Below are positions 1 through 5,710 of a stretch of DNA of 7,552 bases, piece by piece. Made by a program: the position numbers and the translations under genes. Each line of letters begins with the position of its first letter. Positions within the stretch are counted from its first letter, which is position 1. Under the pieces are notes generated by a model. It searched no databases and was not told the DNA's origin. It saw only the letters and a list, made by a program, of their open reading frames with translations. The stretch is taken from positions 1-7,552 of the forward strand of contig VSOD01000205.1 of assembly GCA_009774655.1 (NCBI GenBank), in the 5' to 3' direction. This DNA is from Lachnospiraceae bacterium (lineage in GTDB: Bacteria > Bacillota_A > Clostridia > Lachnospirales > Lachnospiraceae).

Positions 1-116
1 TATAAGATGAACTAACCGACACGGTTATGGATTATTTCAATTATTTATATTAAAATGGAATCAATAGAAACAAGGAATGAATTATGTTTATCTTTTAAAA
101 TTAAGGAAGCGTTTAT

Positions 117-245
117 ATGAATATTGGATCAGTAATTATGAGTAAAAGAAAGGCTTTAGGCTATACGCAACAAACCTTGGCGAATAAGTTGAATGTTTCT
201 TTTCAGGCAGTGTCAAAATGGGAGAACGGAGGTTCCACCAGATAA
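117..245 (+). pseudogene. Truncated XRE-family helix-turn-helix regulator (N-terminal stub, 42 codons)
   Basis: The reading frame from ATG 117 gives MNIGSVIMSKRKALGYTQQT followed by LANKLNVSFQAVSKWENGG, then STR and a stop. That is the standard XRE/Cro-CI helix-turn-helix: the TQQTLANKLNVS helix, then the recognition helix FQAVSKWENG. A good Shine-Dalgarno, AAGGAAG at 103-109, sits 7 nt before the ATG. Members of this family normally carry the domain (about 60 residues) plus a C-terminal part, but here the frame stops just after WENG, before the last helices. The DNA downstream codes in another frame, so an internal deletion or frameshift is likely. The product would probably not fold as a full domain. 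A functional micro-protein cannot be excluded, because the start signals are intact. Confidence 0.75.
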
Positions 246-402
246 AGATGTCAATCGGTTTCGTTGGATTTCCGGAGAACTTTTTATGCTCTATCATGAT
301 TGGAAATTGCATAAGACAGAAGAAATCATTTTTAACTGCAACAGCGGTGGAGTCCCACATCAACATTGTATGGATATTATGATTGCGGAAAGGGTAAAAT
401 AA
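229..402 (+). pseudogene. Displaced C-terminal fragment of an unrecognised protein, out of frame with the XRE stub
   Basis: In the frame shifted +1 from the XRE stub, an open stretch runs to TAA 400-402. It contains VPPDKDVNRFRWISGELF, a middle part with LYHDWKLHKTEEIIFNC, and ends PHQHCMDIMIAERVK. The only ATG in frame (193) lies inside the XRE coding region and has no ribosome binding site, so this is probably the tail of a gene rather than a complete one. It may be the original C-terminus of the XRE regulator brought next to the helix-turn-helix by an internal deletion, or the end of an unrelated gene. I do not recognise the family. The stop codon is only 4 nt before the HAD gene, and the AAAGGG at 389-394 inside this fragment probably serves that gene. 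Confidence 0.5.
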
Positions 403-406
403 TTTT

Positions 407-1222
407 ATGATAAAAACATTGTATGTTACTGATTTAGATGGAACTTTATTGCGGGATGATAAAATAATTTCAAATGAAAGTGCCGCCATATTAAATCGTC
501 TACTTGGTCAAGGTATATGTCTTACATATGCAACTGCAAGATCGTTCAACTCTGCTTCTAAAATTACAAGAAATATTTCCTTTAACCTGCCTGTCATTAT
601 CCGCAACGGAACAATTCTTGCCAATCCTTTATCCAGGAGGGAAATTGAAATTTCGTTGTTCGGAGAAGAACTGCAACACATAAGGCAGGCTTTGACTGAC
701 AACACCATCCCCGGATTTGTAACTGCCTATTTTGGCTCAACTGAAGTAAAATTATGTTTAACAGGAAGAACTAATGAAGGCTTTCGGGAATATTTGCAAA
801 ACCATTCTACGGACAGACGTATTCATATGGTTGATACAAAAGATAAATTGTACGAAGGGAAAACGTGCTATTTTACATTTATTGCTCCCAAAAATGAATT
901 ACAGCCCCTTTATGAACGTGTAAAGCATATAGAGGGAATTACCTGTATTTTTCAACAGGACAAATACAGACCGGAATATTGGTTAGAACTATGTCCGGGG
1001 AATGCATCAAAGGCATCAGCAATTCAAAAAGTAAAGCAGTTATGCGGTTGCCAGAGGGTAATTGTATTTGGCGATTCGGCAAATGATATTTCCATGTTTC
1101 AAATGGCAGATGAAGCATATGCAACCGAAAACGCAATCAACGAATTAAAGGAAATTGCTACGGGAATCATTGAAAGTAATAATGCTGACGGAGTAGCAAA
1201 ATGGTTAGAAGCACATTCATGA
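407..1222 (+). CDS. Cof-type HAD-superfamily hydrolase (predicted sugar-phosphate or small-metabolite phosphatase)
   Basis: This 271-residue soluble protein has all four HAD motifs. Motif I is DLDGT at residues 9-13 (nucleophile D9, acid/base D11). Motif II is T43 in ATAR, motif III is K202 in GNASKASA, and motif IV is GDSAND at 222-227. The region between motifs II and III (about 85-195) is the size of the C2B cap of the Cof/YidA group, and the DGVAKWLE ending is typical of it. Length matches the family norm (260-290). Such enzymes dephosphorylate cytosolic phosphorylated metabolites through an aspartyl-phosphate intermediate with Mg2+; the substrate cannot be read from sequence. The likely Shine-Dalgarno AAAGGG (389-394) is rather far, 12 nt from ATG, and lies in the preceding fragment, so the gene may once have been translationally coupled to it. 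It appears intact. Confidence 0.93.
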   Translation: MIKTLYVTDLDGTLLRDDKIISNESAAILNRLLGQGICLTYATARSFNSASKITRNISFNLPVIIRNGTILANPLSRREIEISLFGEELQHIRQALTDNTIPGFVTAYFGSTEVKLCLTGRTNEGFREYLQNHSTDRRIHMVDTKDKLYEGKTCYFTFIAPKNELQPLYERVKHIEGITCIFQQDKYRPEYWLELCPGNASKASAIQKVKQLCGCQRVIVFGDSANDISMFQMADEAYATENAINELKEIATGIIESNNADGVAKWLEAHS

Positions 1223-1270
1223 CAAGGGCATTGGACGAGGCCATCTCGCCCCTCGTTCTTTGCCCTTGTC
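1221..1270. terminator. Long hairpin between convergent genes, without a T-tract
   Basis: GACAAGGGCA (1221-1230) is exactly complementary to TGCCCTTGTC (1261-1270). Inside, GGACGAGG (1233-1240) pairs with CCTCGTTC (1251-1258), including one G-T wobble, so the arm is about 18 pairs with a two-base internal mismatch and a 10-nt loop. It begins on the last two bases of the HAD stop codon. No run of T follows on either strand, so it is not a textbook intrinsic terminator. Its place between convergent genes suggests transcript-end protection or Rho-independent-like pausing for both. Confidence 0.45.
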
Positions 1271-1337
1271 AGTCTATTAAAAGTTTGCGCTGCTTAAAGC
1301 CGTCTCAATTCACCGACCTTCATCTTATGCGATAATA

Positions 1338-2933
1338 CTACATTTTTTGAAAAGTCAGAACATCATCAAAAGATGCCAGCCTGGTTTCTGAAAATTGATG
1401 AGAAACGACTATCAGCAACCTGCATTTGATTGAAAGAAGAATATCTTCAATTTTAGCAGCAGTAACATCATCAAGATTTGCAAGAGGCTCATCCAGTATC
1501 AGGATATCCGTATCTCTCAATAATGCACGGGCCAAACATATTCTCTTCTTTTCACCGCCTGACAGGTTTGCCCCATCTTCCATAATGAGCGCATCCAGTG
1601 AGACACTGTTCGCAAATTTATCCAGGCCAAGGCTTTTTAGTACAGAAACCAGCCTGTCATCTGATATGTCTTGATACATGGTAAGATTGTTCCTGAGTAA
1701 ATCGTGAAACAACACCGCTTCCTGTCGAACAACGGTAATACAACCATAGGTACTGTCATACTCAGAAATCGGTATGCCATCAATCATAATACTGCCTCCG
1801 TTCACATCATGGTAACGAAGTAATAAATTGACTGCTGTCGTTTTCCCGCATCCGCTCGGACCTTTGATCAGATAACGTCTGCCCATTCCCGCCGTGAAAT
1901 TAAAGTCATGCAATACCGGCGGTTCATCAGGATAAGCAAATGTGACACTCCTGTACTCAATTCTATCACTGACCTCATGTAAAACTCTTCCGCTCTTCGA
2001 ATTTACACCTTCCGCCATAAAGGATACTACAGAATAGCAGGCAGGTCTGATTGCGATCAGCTGTCTGATTATCTCAGCAAGAGAAAGCAGCGGATAAGAA
2101 AGCTGGTCAATCATGCCGATTGCAACAAAAAAATTACCCGCAGTAAAATCTCCTTGCAGTACAAGCCAGACAGCGCAGACAAGAACAACAAAATACGAGA
2201 GATAGGAAATCAGGGTCGTAATCAACTGTGACACTGCTCCCAGCGCTGTATCCTTCAGCAGCCTGTTCATGGAATGATTGTTAGATTCATTGAATTTCAA
2301 GAGAATTTTTTCCTCTATCGAAAAGTTTTTAATAATCTCAAAACCTTTTAACCAATCATTTACCTTTGCCAGATTATCCTCTACGGAATCGAGATATTCC
2401 GTCTGTGCTTTTTGCAGTTTCTTTTCAATCAGTTTTGGAACATACAACGGAGTAGTCAATAAAGTAATCGTAATTAGTGCAAGCCGCCAGTCCAGCAAAA
2501 ATAAGGCAGCACTTACAAAAATGCTCTTGAACAGTATCTCCCAAAGCATCGGCAGCATTTGAAACCTGCGTGTTTTTATTGCATTTACTTCATTTGTAAG
2601 TTTCGATATATATTCTCCCTGCTGATGCTCTTTATATTTTACAAAATCTCTTCTCATAATGCTGTCAAAGATATCACGCCTCAGAGATTTGGTGCAGCCT
2701 ACCACAAATCCAGCGCTAAACTGCTTATAACAAAAATAGAAAAAAATCTCACACAATATAAATGCAATCAGTAGAACCGCATATCGACCGGTCTGTGCTG
2801 TTTCTCCGGCAATGGCATAGTCAAGGACATCGCCTTTCAAAAACTGCAGGGTAACAGCAAAAACAGTGCTGATAAATACACAAATAAGAGCACCAAAAAA
2901 ATAGTTTCTGTTTTGTTTTTGATATTTCTTCAT
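1338..2933 (-). CDS. ABC exporter half-transporter, fused membrane and ATPase domains
   Basis: This 531-residue protein begins at ATG 2933, 5 nt after a perfect AGGAGG (2939-2944). Residues 1-300 are an ABC exporter membrane domain with about six hydrophobic segments (roughly 12-33, 50-70, 130-147, 150-168, 235-260, 265-285). Residues 325-531 are the nucleotide-binding domain: A-loop Y334, Walker A GPSGCGKT (358-365), Q-loop Q404, signature LSGGE (457-461), Walker B ILILDE with catalytic E482, D-loop ANLDD, and H-loop H512. All ATPase residues are canonical, so it could work as a homodimer. It is somewhat shorter than the usual 570-600. It would export a hydrophobic compound or peptide across the cytoplasmic membrane; the substrate is not evident. 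The leader before it resembles a drug-inducible attenuator, which argues for antibiotic efflux. It is noticeably more AT-rich than the genes upstream. Confidence 0.92.
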   Translation of the reverse strand: MKKYQKQNRNYFFGALICVFISTVFAVTLQFLKGDVLDYAIAGETAQTGRYAVLLIAFILCEIFFYFCYKQFSAGFVVGCTKSLRRDIFDSIMRRDFVKYKEHQQGEYISKLTNEVNAIKTRRFQMLPMLWEILFKSIFVSAALFLLDWRLALITITLLTTPLYVPKLIEKKLQKAQTEYLDSVEDNLAKVNDWLKGFEIIKNFSIEEKILLKFNESNNHSMNRLLKDTALGAVSQLITTLISYLSYFVVLVCAVWLVLQGDFTAGNFFVAIGMIDQLSYPLLSLAEIIRQLIAIRPACYSVVSFMAEGVNSKSGRVLHEVSDRIEYRSVTFAYPDEPPVLHDFNFTAGMGRRYLIKGPSGCGKTTAVNLLLRYHDVNGGSIMIDGIPISEYDSTYGCITVVRQEAVLFHDLLRNNLTMYQDISDDRLVSVLKSLGLDKFANSVSLDALIMEDGANLSGGEKKRICLARALLRDTDILILDEPLANLDDVTAAKIEDILLSIKCRLLIVVSHQFSETRLASFDDVLTFQKM

Positions 2934-2938
2934 AGATA

Positions 2939-3000
2939 CCTCCTAATGCACTAATGCAGCAGAAGGATTGAATGTATTTTCCTCCTGCTGTTAGCAGGAG
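2939..3000 (-). promoter_or_regulatory. Putative translational attenuator upstream of the ABC exporter
   Basis: On the minus-strand transcript there are four segments. Segment 1 is CTCCTGCT (3000-2993), segment 2 is CAGCAGGAGGA (2990-2980), segment 3 is TCCTTCTGCTG (2967-2957), and segment 4 is TAGGAGG (2945-2939), which contains the exporter's Shine-Dalgarno. Segments 1 and 2 form an 8-pair perfect stem with a 3-nt loop. CCTTCTG of segment 3 can pair with segment 4 (7 pairs, two G-U), masking the ribosome binding site. Segments 2 and 3 can instead form an 11-pair stem with one G-U and a 12-nt loop, which excludes both other stems and frees the Shine-Dalgarno. Segment 1 overlaps the last codons of a short leader ORF. 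This is the layout of ermC-type attenuators. The pairings are seen directly; the mechanism is inferred. Confidence 0.6.
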
Positions 3001-3017
3001 ATGCGACGCTTTACCAT
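2991..3017 (-). CDS. Putative 8-residue leader peptide MVKRRISC of the exporter attenuator
   Basis: ATG 3017 opens a frame reading MVKRRISC and stopping at TAA 2993-2991. A strong Shine-Dalgarno, AAGGAAGG (3032-3025), lies 7 nt before the ATG and immediately after the stop of the DNA repair gene. The stop codon falls at the top of the segment 1:2 hairpin, so a ribosome on the leader would break that stem. The Lys3-Arg4-Arg5 run fits the basic-X-basic pattern known for macrolide-dependent arrest. With Arg4 in the P site and Arg5 in the A site, a ribosome footprint reaching about 15 nt downstream would cover segment 1. An ORF this short can occur by chance; the support is its position, its Shine-Dalgarno and the overlap with the hairpin. 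Confidence 0.5.
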   Translation of the reverse strand: MVKRRISC

Positions 3018-3034
3018 AATGTTCCCTTCCTTTC

Positions 3035-3772
3035 TTAATTTCCCTGTTTCTGATTTCTTCTGCCATGCTTAATGATCCAGTCCTGTGCCCTGCTCCGCCC
3101 CATGCTTTCCCACTGTGCGATAATGAAATCCGCTTTTTCCGGAGCGTCTTTATACAAGTCGTTGAGGTTGTTGCCCACGCTTTTCTGAACAAACTTCTGC
3201 GGGTCGTCTTTTAAATTTGTCAGAAGGATCGTGTATCTTTCAAATTCCTTCAGTGCGACCAGCAATTTGGGCGACCAGGGCAGCCGTGTTCTGACGCCCT
3301 CACTGGCAAGCCGCCTGACATGAACATTTTTGTCATCAGTCCACCGGATCAGCTCGTCCATGACCTCTCCCGGGTGCGCCTGCAGCAAAGGGCGGACAGC
3401 AAACTCTCCGGTGAATCTTTTCGTCAGTTCTTTCAGAAAAGAAAGCGACAGGCGAAAGTCCTCATTTCCATGCCGTTCCACATATCTGCCGACCGGCCAC
3501 AGCCACCACCCAAGATTGAACATTCCTTCCGGCTTCTCCAGTTCCGGCCCCAGCATATTGAAAAATGCCTCGATGTTTGCCGCGTAATCACCGGACATAC
3601 TCTGCTGCATGGCATCTACAATAAAATCAAGTCTGGCAAACAGTTCCTTATCGTCCAGCCTGCCAAGCAGGGTGTCACAAAAAGTTCCGGCATCAAAATC
3701 CGGCATGACGTCATGAATTTTCCGGGAAAAATCGGAGATATATTCATCATTATAATAGTCTTTATGTTTCAT
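3035..3772 (-). CDS. AlkC-type (COG4335) HEAT-repeat DNA alkylation repair protein
   Basis: Starting at ATG 3772 the product is 245 residues and begins MKHKDYY. The Shine-Dalgarno AAAGGAG (3788-3782) is 9 nt upstream, which favours this start over the longer open frame reaching 3940. The sequence follows the COG4335 pattern: FDAGTFCDTLL near 26-36, GPELEKPEGM (75-84), LWPVGRYVERHG (91-102), RFTGEFAVRPLL (119-130), then two HEAT-like helix pairs marked by HVRRLASEGVRTRLPW (151-166) and FVQKSVGNNLNDLYKD (194-209), and a WIIKHG end (232-237). This family includes AlkC, a glycosylase that removes 3-methyladenine-type lesions without flipping the base; E123 and W166 lie in its most conserved blocks. 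It is cytosolic and soluble. Family members often run somewhat beyond the WIIKHG block, so this C-terminus is slightly short. Its partners here are transporters, which is unusual for a repair gene. Confidence 0.88.
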   Translation of the reverse strand: MKHKDYYNDEYISDFSRKIHDVMPDFDAGTFCDTLLGRLDDKELFARLDFIVDAMQQSMSGDYAANIEAFFNMLGPELEKPEGMFNLGWWLWPVGRYVERHGNEDFRLSLSFLKELTKRFTGEFAVRPLLQAHPGEVMDELIRWTDDKNVHVRRLASEGVRTRLPWSPKLLVALKEFERYTILLTNLKDDPQKFVQKSVGNNLNDLYKDAPEKADFIIAQWESMGRSRAQDWIIKHGRRNQKQGN

Positions 3773-3807
3773 GGCTGTTTTCTCCTTTGGCATTTCCATC
3801 CTTTTGT

Positions 3808-3829
3808 CATACAGCAATCTCTCTGTATG
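3808..3829. promoter_or_regulatory. Inverted repeat upstream of the alkylation repair gene
   Basis: CATACAG (3808-3814) and CTGTATG (3823-3829) are perfect 7-bp inverted arms around an 8-nt spacer. They lie 36 nt before the repair gene's ATG, in the 137-nt gap after the winged-helix gene. They could be a regulator site or a small mRNA hairpin. I could not find a convincing -35/-10 pair beside them, and they do not match the usual Gram-positive SOS box. Confidence 0.3.
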
Positions 3830-3909
3830 TATGTAACTTAATCTGCTTCCCGTATTGTCTTTTCCTGATTCCGGCAGACGGCTTCTCGATAACCTGGCCC
3901 GGCAGAGGG

Positions 3910-4221
3910 TCAAAGAGCCGGCGGTTCTTCCGCCTGCCAAAGCAGCCGCTCCAGCATCTCCACATACTCTTGAAACTGCCGCCTGCCAAATTCTGTCAGG
4001 GTACAGGTCGTTTGCGGCTTGTTGTTCACAAAAGCCTTCCTGATTGCTATGTAACCTGCCTCCTCCAGCTTTTTTAACTGCGCGCCCAGATTCCCGTCCG
4101 TTGCCTCCGTGATCCCTTTCAGCTCTCTGAAATTCTTCTCCCCGGTCAGCAGCGCGGACAGCACCGCCAGCCGCAGCTTCGTTTGAAAAGCCTCCGGTAT
4201 CGCATTTATTTCCATAGTCAT
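3910..4221 (-). CDS. Small winged-helix transcriptional regulator (HTH_34 type), likely autoregulator of the transporter operon
   Basis: This 103-residue protein is essentially one winged-helix domain. It has RLAVLSALLTGEKNFRELK (residues 17-35), then the recognition region TDGNLGAQLKKLEEAGYI, a wing containing KPQTTCTLTEFGRRQF, and a C-terminal helix that may dimerise. The DGNL-x-x-x-LKKLEEAGY run and the KP-x-TT-x-x-LT-x-x-G wing are typical of the PF13601-type family. Its ATG at 4221 overlaps the previous gene's stop as ATGA, suggesting translational coupling. A second ATG at 4215 is better spaced from GGGG (4225-4222), so the true start may be two codons later. There is no ligand domain, so the signal must act on the domain itself or through the neighbouring membrane protein. 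The perfect palindrome at the operon promoter is the obvious candidate operator. Confidence 0.9.
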   Translation of the reverse strand: MTMEINAIPEAFQTKLRLAVLSALLTGEKNFRELKGITEATDGNLGAQLKKLEEAGYIAIRKAFVNNKPQTTCTLTEFGRRQFQEYVEMLERLLWQAEEPPAL

Positions 4222-4913
4222 CCCCGATCCGTTTCTTTTAACCCGCCTTCACGCCTGCGCCACAGATATATGCCAAGCGCGATCATCCCCAGACTCATTA
4301 AACACTGGATGCACACCCGGCTGGCAGAAATCCGTGTCCCCACACCACCCCAGGTTCCGTAGGGCACCTCCTTCATACTCACAAAAAGTATAAAATAGAA
4401 GATACTGTAAATCGCCGTGACCACTGTGATCAGCGTCCTCTTTGTCAGGATTCCTGTCATAAAAAGTGCGAACAGCACCGGAAGCACCTCGATCAATTCC
4501 TGACATCTCCACAATACAGTAATCTTATCATCATTCCCGTTGGGAAGCAAACGGATATACAGCCATCCCAGTATCCGGATCCCGACCAGCACGATCATCC
4601 ATATCTTCACCATGCCCTCGCAGATCTCATTGCCTGTCTTTTTTACCTTCTGATAAAAGTAAACAAACAAAAACACATAGCCCGCCAGAATCAGGCCCCG
4701 TCCGCTCCACCAGAATATCCTGGCTGCGGGATGTCCATATCCGGTCAGATTCTGGATCATATAGGCAATCTCCTCTGACAGCCACACCGCAAGATTCAGA
4801 ATTCCGATACCGATAAAATAAACGGATATTCTGGAAAAATCCTGTCTGGTTCTTTCGATCACCCGTCTGATCAATGCAATGTCATCTATTGCCATTTCTA
4901 TTTTTTTATCCAT
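4218..4913 (-). CDS. Six-segment membrane protein of unknown function in the transporter operon
   Basis: From ATG 4913 the product is 231 residues. The Shine-Dalgarno GAGAGG (4926-4921) is 7 nt upstream and just after the ATPase stop. A longer frame from 4943 would overlap the ATPase gene and lacks a site of this quality. The N-terminus (MDKKIEMAIDDIALIRRVIE) is charged and helical, so cytoplasmic. It is followed by about six hydrophobic segments (roughly 29-50, 66-88, 102-122, 138-156, 159-180, 199-218) and a basic tail with YLWRRREGG. I do not recognise a named domain. Similar membrane proteins with an N-terminal D-I-x-x-I-R-x-x-(I/M)-E helix are commonly found next to small winged-helix regulators, so it may be an extra transporter subunit or a membrane partner of the regulator. 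This role is inferred from position only. Confidence 0.85.
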   Translation of the reverse strand: MDKKIEMAIDDIALIRRVIERTRQDFSRISVYFIGIGILNLAVWLSEEIAYMIQNLTGYGHPAARIFWWSGRGLILAGYVFLFVYFYQKVKKTGNEICEGMVKIWMIVLVGIRILGWLYIRLLPNGNDDKITVLWRCQELIEVLPVLFALFMTGILTKRTLITVVTAIYSIFYFILFVSMKEVPYGTWGGVGTRISASRVCIQCLMSLGMIALGIYLWRRREGGLKETDRG

Positions 4914-4926
4914 ATTTTTTCCTCTC

Positions 4927-5676
4927 TCAACTGATTCGTCCATCCCTGATCATGATCGTCCGGTCGCAATAATCGGCAATCTCCTTGTCATGTGTCACCA
5001 GTATCAACGTCTTGTGCATCTCCTTCTGCAGACCGGTCAGCAGTTCCATCACGATCCGGCCGGACGCTTCATCCAGATTTCCGGTCGGTTCATCTGCCAG
5101 TATCAACTCCGGATCATTCATCAATGCCCGTCCGATGGCCGCCCTCTGCTTCTCTCCGCCGGACAGCTCCCCCGGATAATACTCCAACCGCCCTGCAATC
5201 TGCAGCCTGTCCGCCATCTCTTCCACCTTTCTGACTGCCGCTTCCACATCCTTATGCTCCATCATAAGCGGCAGGATCATATTGTCTCTGACCGTCAGAT
5301 GATCCAAAAGTTTATACTCCTGAAATACGAACCCCACCTGCGTTCTGCGGTACTCTTCCATGCGCTTTTGCCTGTAACGAAACAGATTCTCTCCTTTATA
5401 ATAGACGCTTCCCGCAGTCGGCGCAAGCAGTCCGCCCAGGATTTTTAACAAAGTCGTCTTCCCGCAGCCGGATCGTCCCATGATACAGACCGACTCGTTC
5501 GCCCGGACAGTCAGAGAAATCTCCTGTATCACTTCCGTATACTCTCTCTTCATCGTCCTGCTGTTTTCCACCGCATACCTTTTGTGCAGATCGTGGACAC
5601 AGAGCAATTCTCCCTGTGCCGCCGCCCTGCCTGCTTTGTTTTCTATTTTGTTTTCTATTTTGTTTTCTTTCTTCAT
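4927..5676 (-). CDS. ABC transporter ATPase, MacB/LolD/BceA-like, partner of the FtsX-type permease
   Basis: The 249-residue product from ATG 5676 has a well-placed AGGAGAAGG upstream (around 5684-5692). The long open frame continuing to 5814 would overlap the permease gene and is not needed. The domain is complete: Walker A GRSGCGKT (67-74), Q-loop Q119 in FVFQEYKLLDHLTV, signature LSGGEKQR (171-178), Walker B LILADE with E196, then PTGNLD and H-loop H229 in VTHD. The FQEYKLLDHLTVRDN and ADEPTGNLD wording is that of the MacB/LolD/BceA ATPases that drive FtsX-like permeases by mechanotransmission. It lies 34 nt after the permease gene, its evident partner. An unusual feature is the charged N-terminal lead containing a repeated N-K-I-E unit (residues 5-14), encoded by a 12-bp tandem repeat and ahead of the normal domain start near residue 23. 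Confidence 0.95.
   Translation of the reverse strand: MKKENKIENKIENKAGRAAAQGELLCVHDLHKRYAVENSRTMKREYTEVIQEISLTVRANESVCIMGRSGCGKTTLLKILGGLLAPTAGSVYYKGENLFRYRQKRMEEYRRTQVGFVFQEYKLLDHLTVRDNMILPLMMEHKDVEAAVRKVEEMADRLQIAGRLEYYPGELSGGEKQRAAIGRALMNDPELILADEPTGNLDEASGRIVMELLTGLQKEMHKTLILVTHDKEIADYCDRTIMIRDGRIS
5638..5670. repeat. 12-bp in-frame tandem repeat at the 5' end of the ATPase gene
   Basis: The + strand reads GTTTTCTATTTT at 5638-5649 and again at 5650-5661, then GTTTTC followed by TTT to 5670. Because the unit is 12 bp, each copy adds four residues (N-K-I-E) to the ATPase N-terminus without changing frame. The copy number could vary by slippage. Confidence 0.85.
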
Positions 5677-5710
5677 TCTGTCACCTTCTCCTGTTTCTGT
5701 CACTTCACTC

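Noticed and set aside
84..98. Four-codon frame MFIF before the XRE stub as a leader peptide
   Set aside because: Although an AAGGAA precedes it, there is no attenuator-type pairing around it.
2821..3192. A 123-codon minus-strand open frame spanning the gap between the repair gene and the exporter
   Set aside because: It overlaps both real genes in another frame, has no family features, and its peptide is low quality. The gap is better explained by the leader and attenuator.
3320..3841. A 173-codon plus-strand frame opposite the repair gene
   Set aside because: It is an antisense shadow of a well-supported coding region; no ribosome binding site or family match.
3920..3934. GGCGG-TTCTT-CCGCC hairpin at the end of the winged-helix gene as a terminator
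   Set aside because: The stem has only 5 pairs, lies inside the coding region, and no T-run follows.
3773..3940. N-terminal extension of the repair gene to 3940
   Set aside because: The extra 56 residues overlap the winged-helix gene and are not family-like; a clear Shine-Dalgarno precedes ATG 3772.
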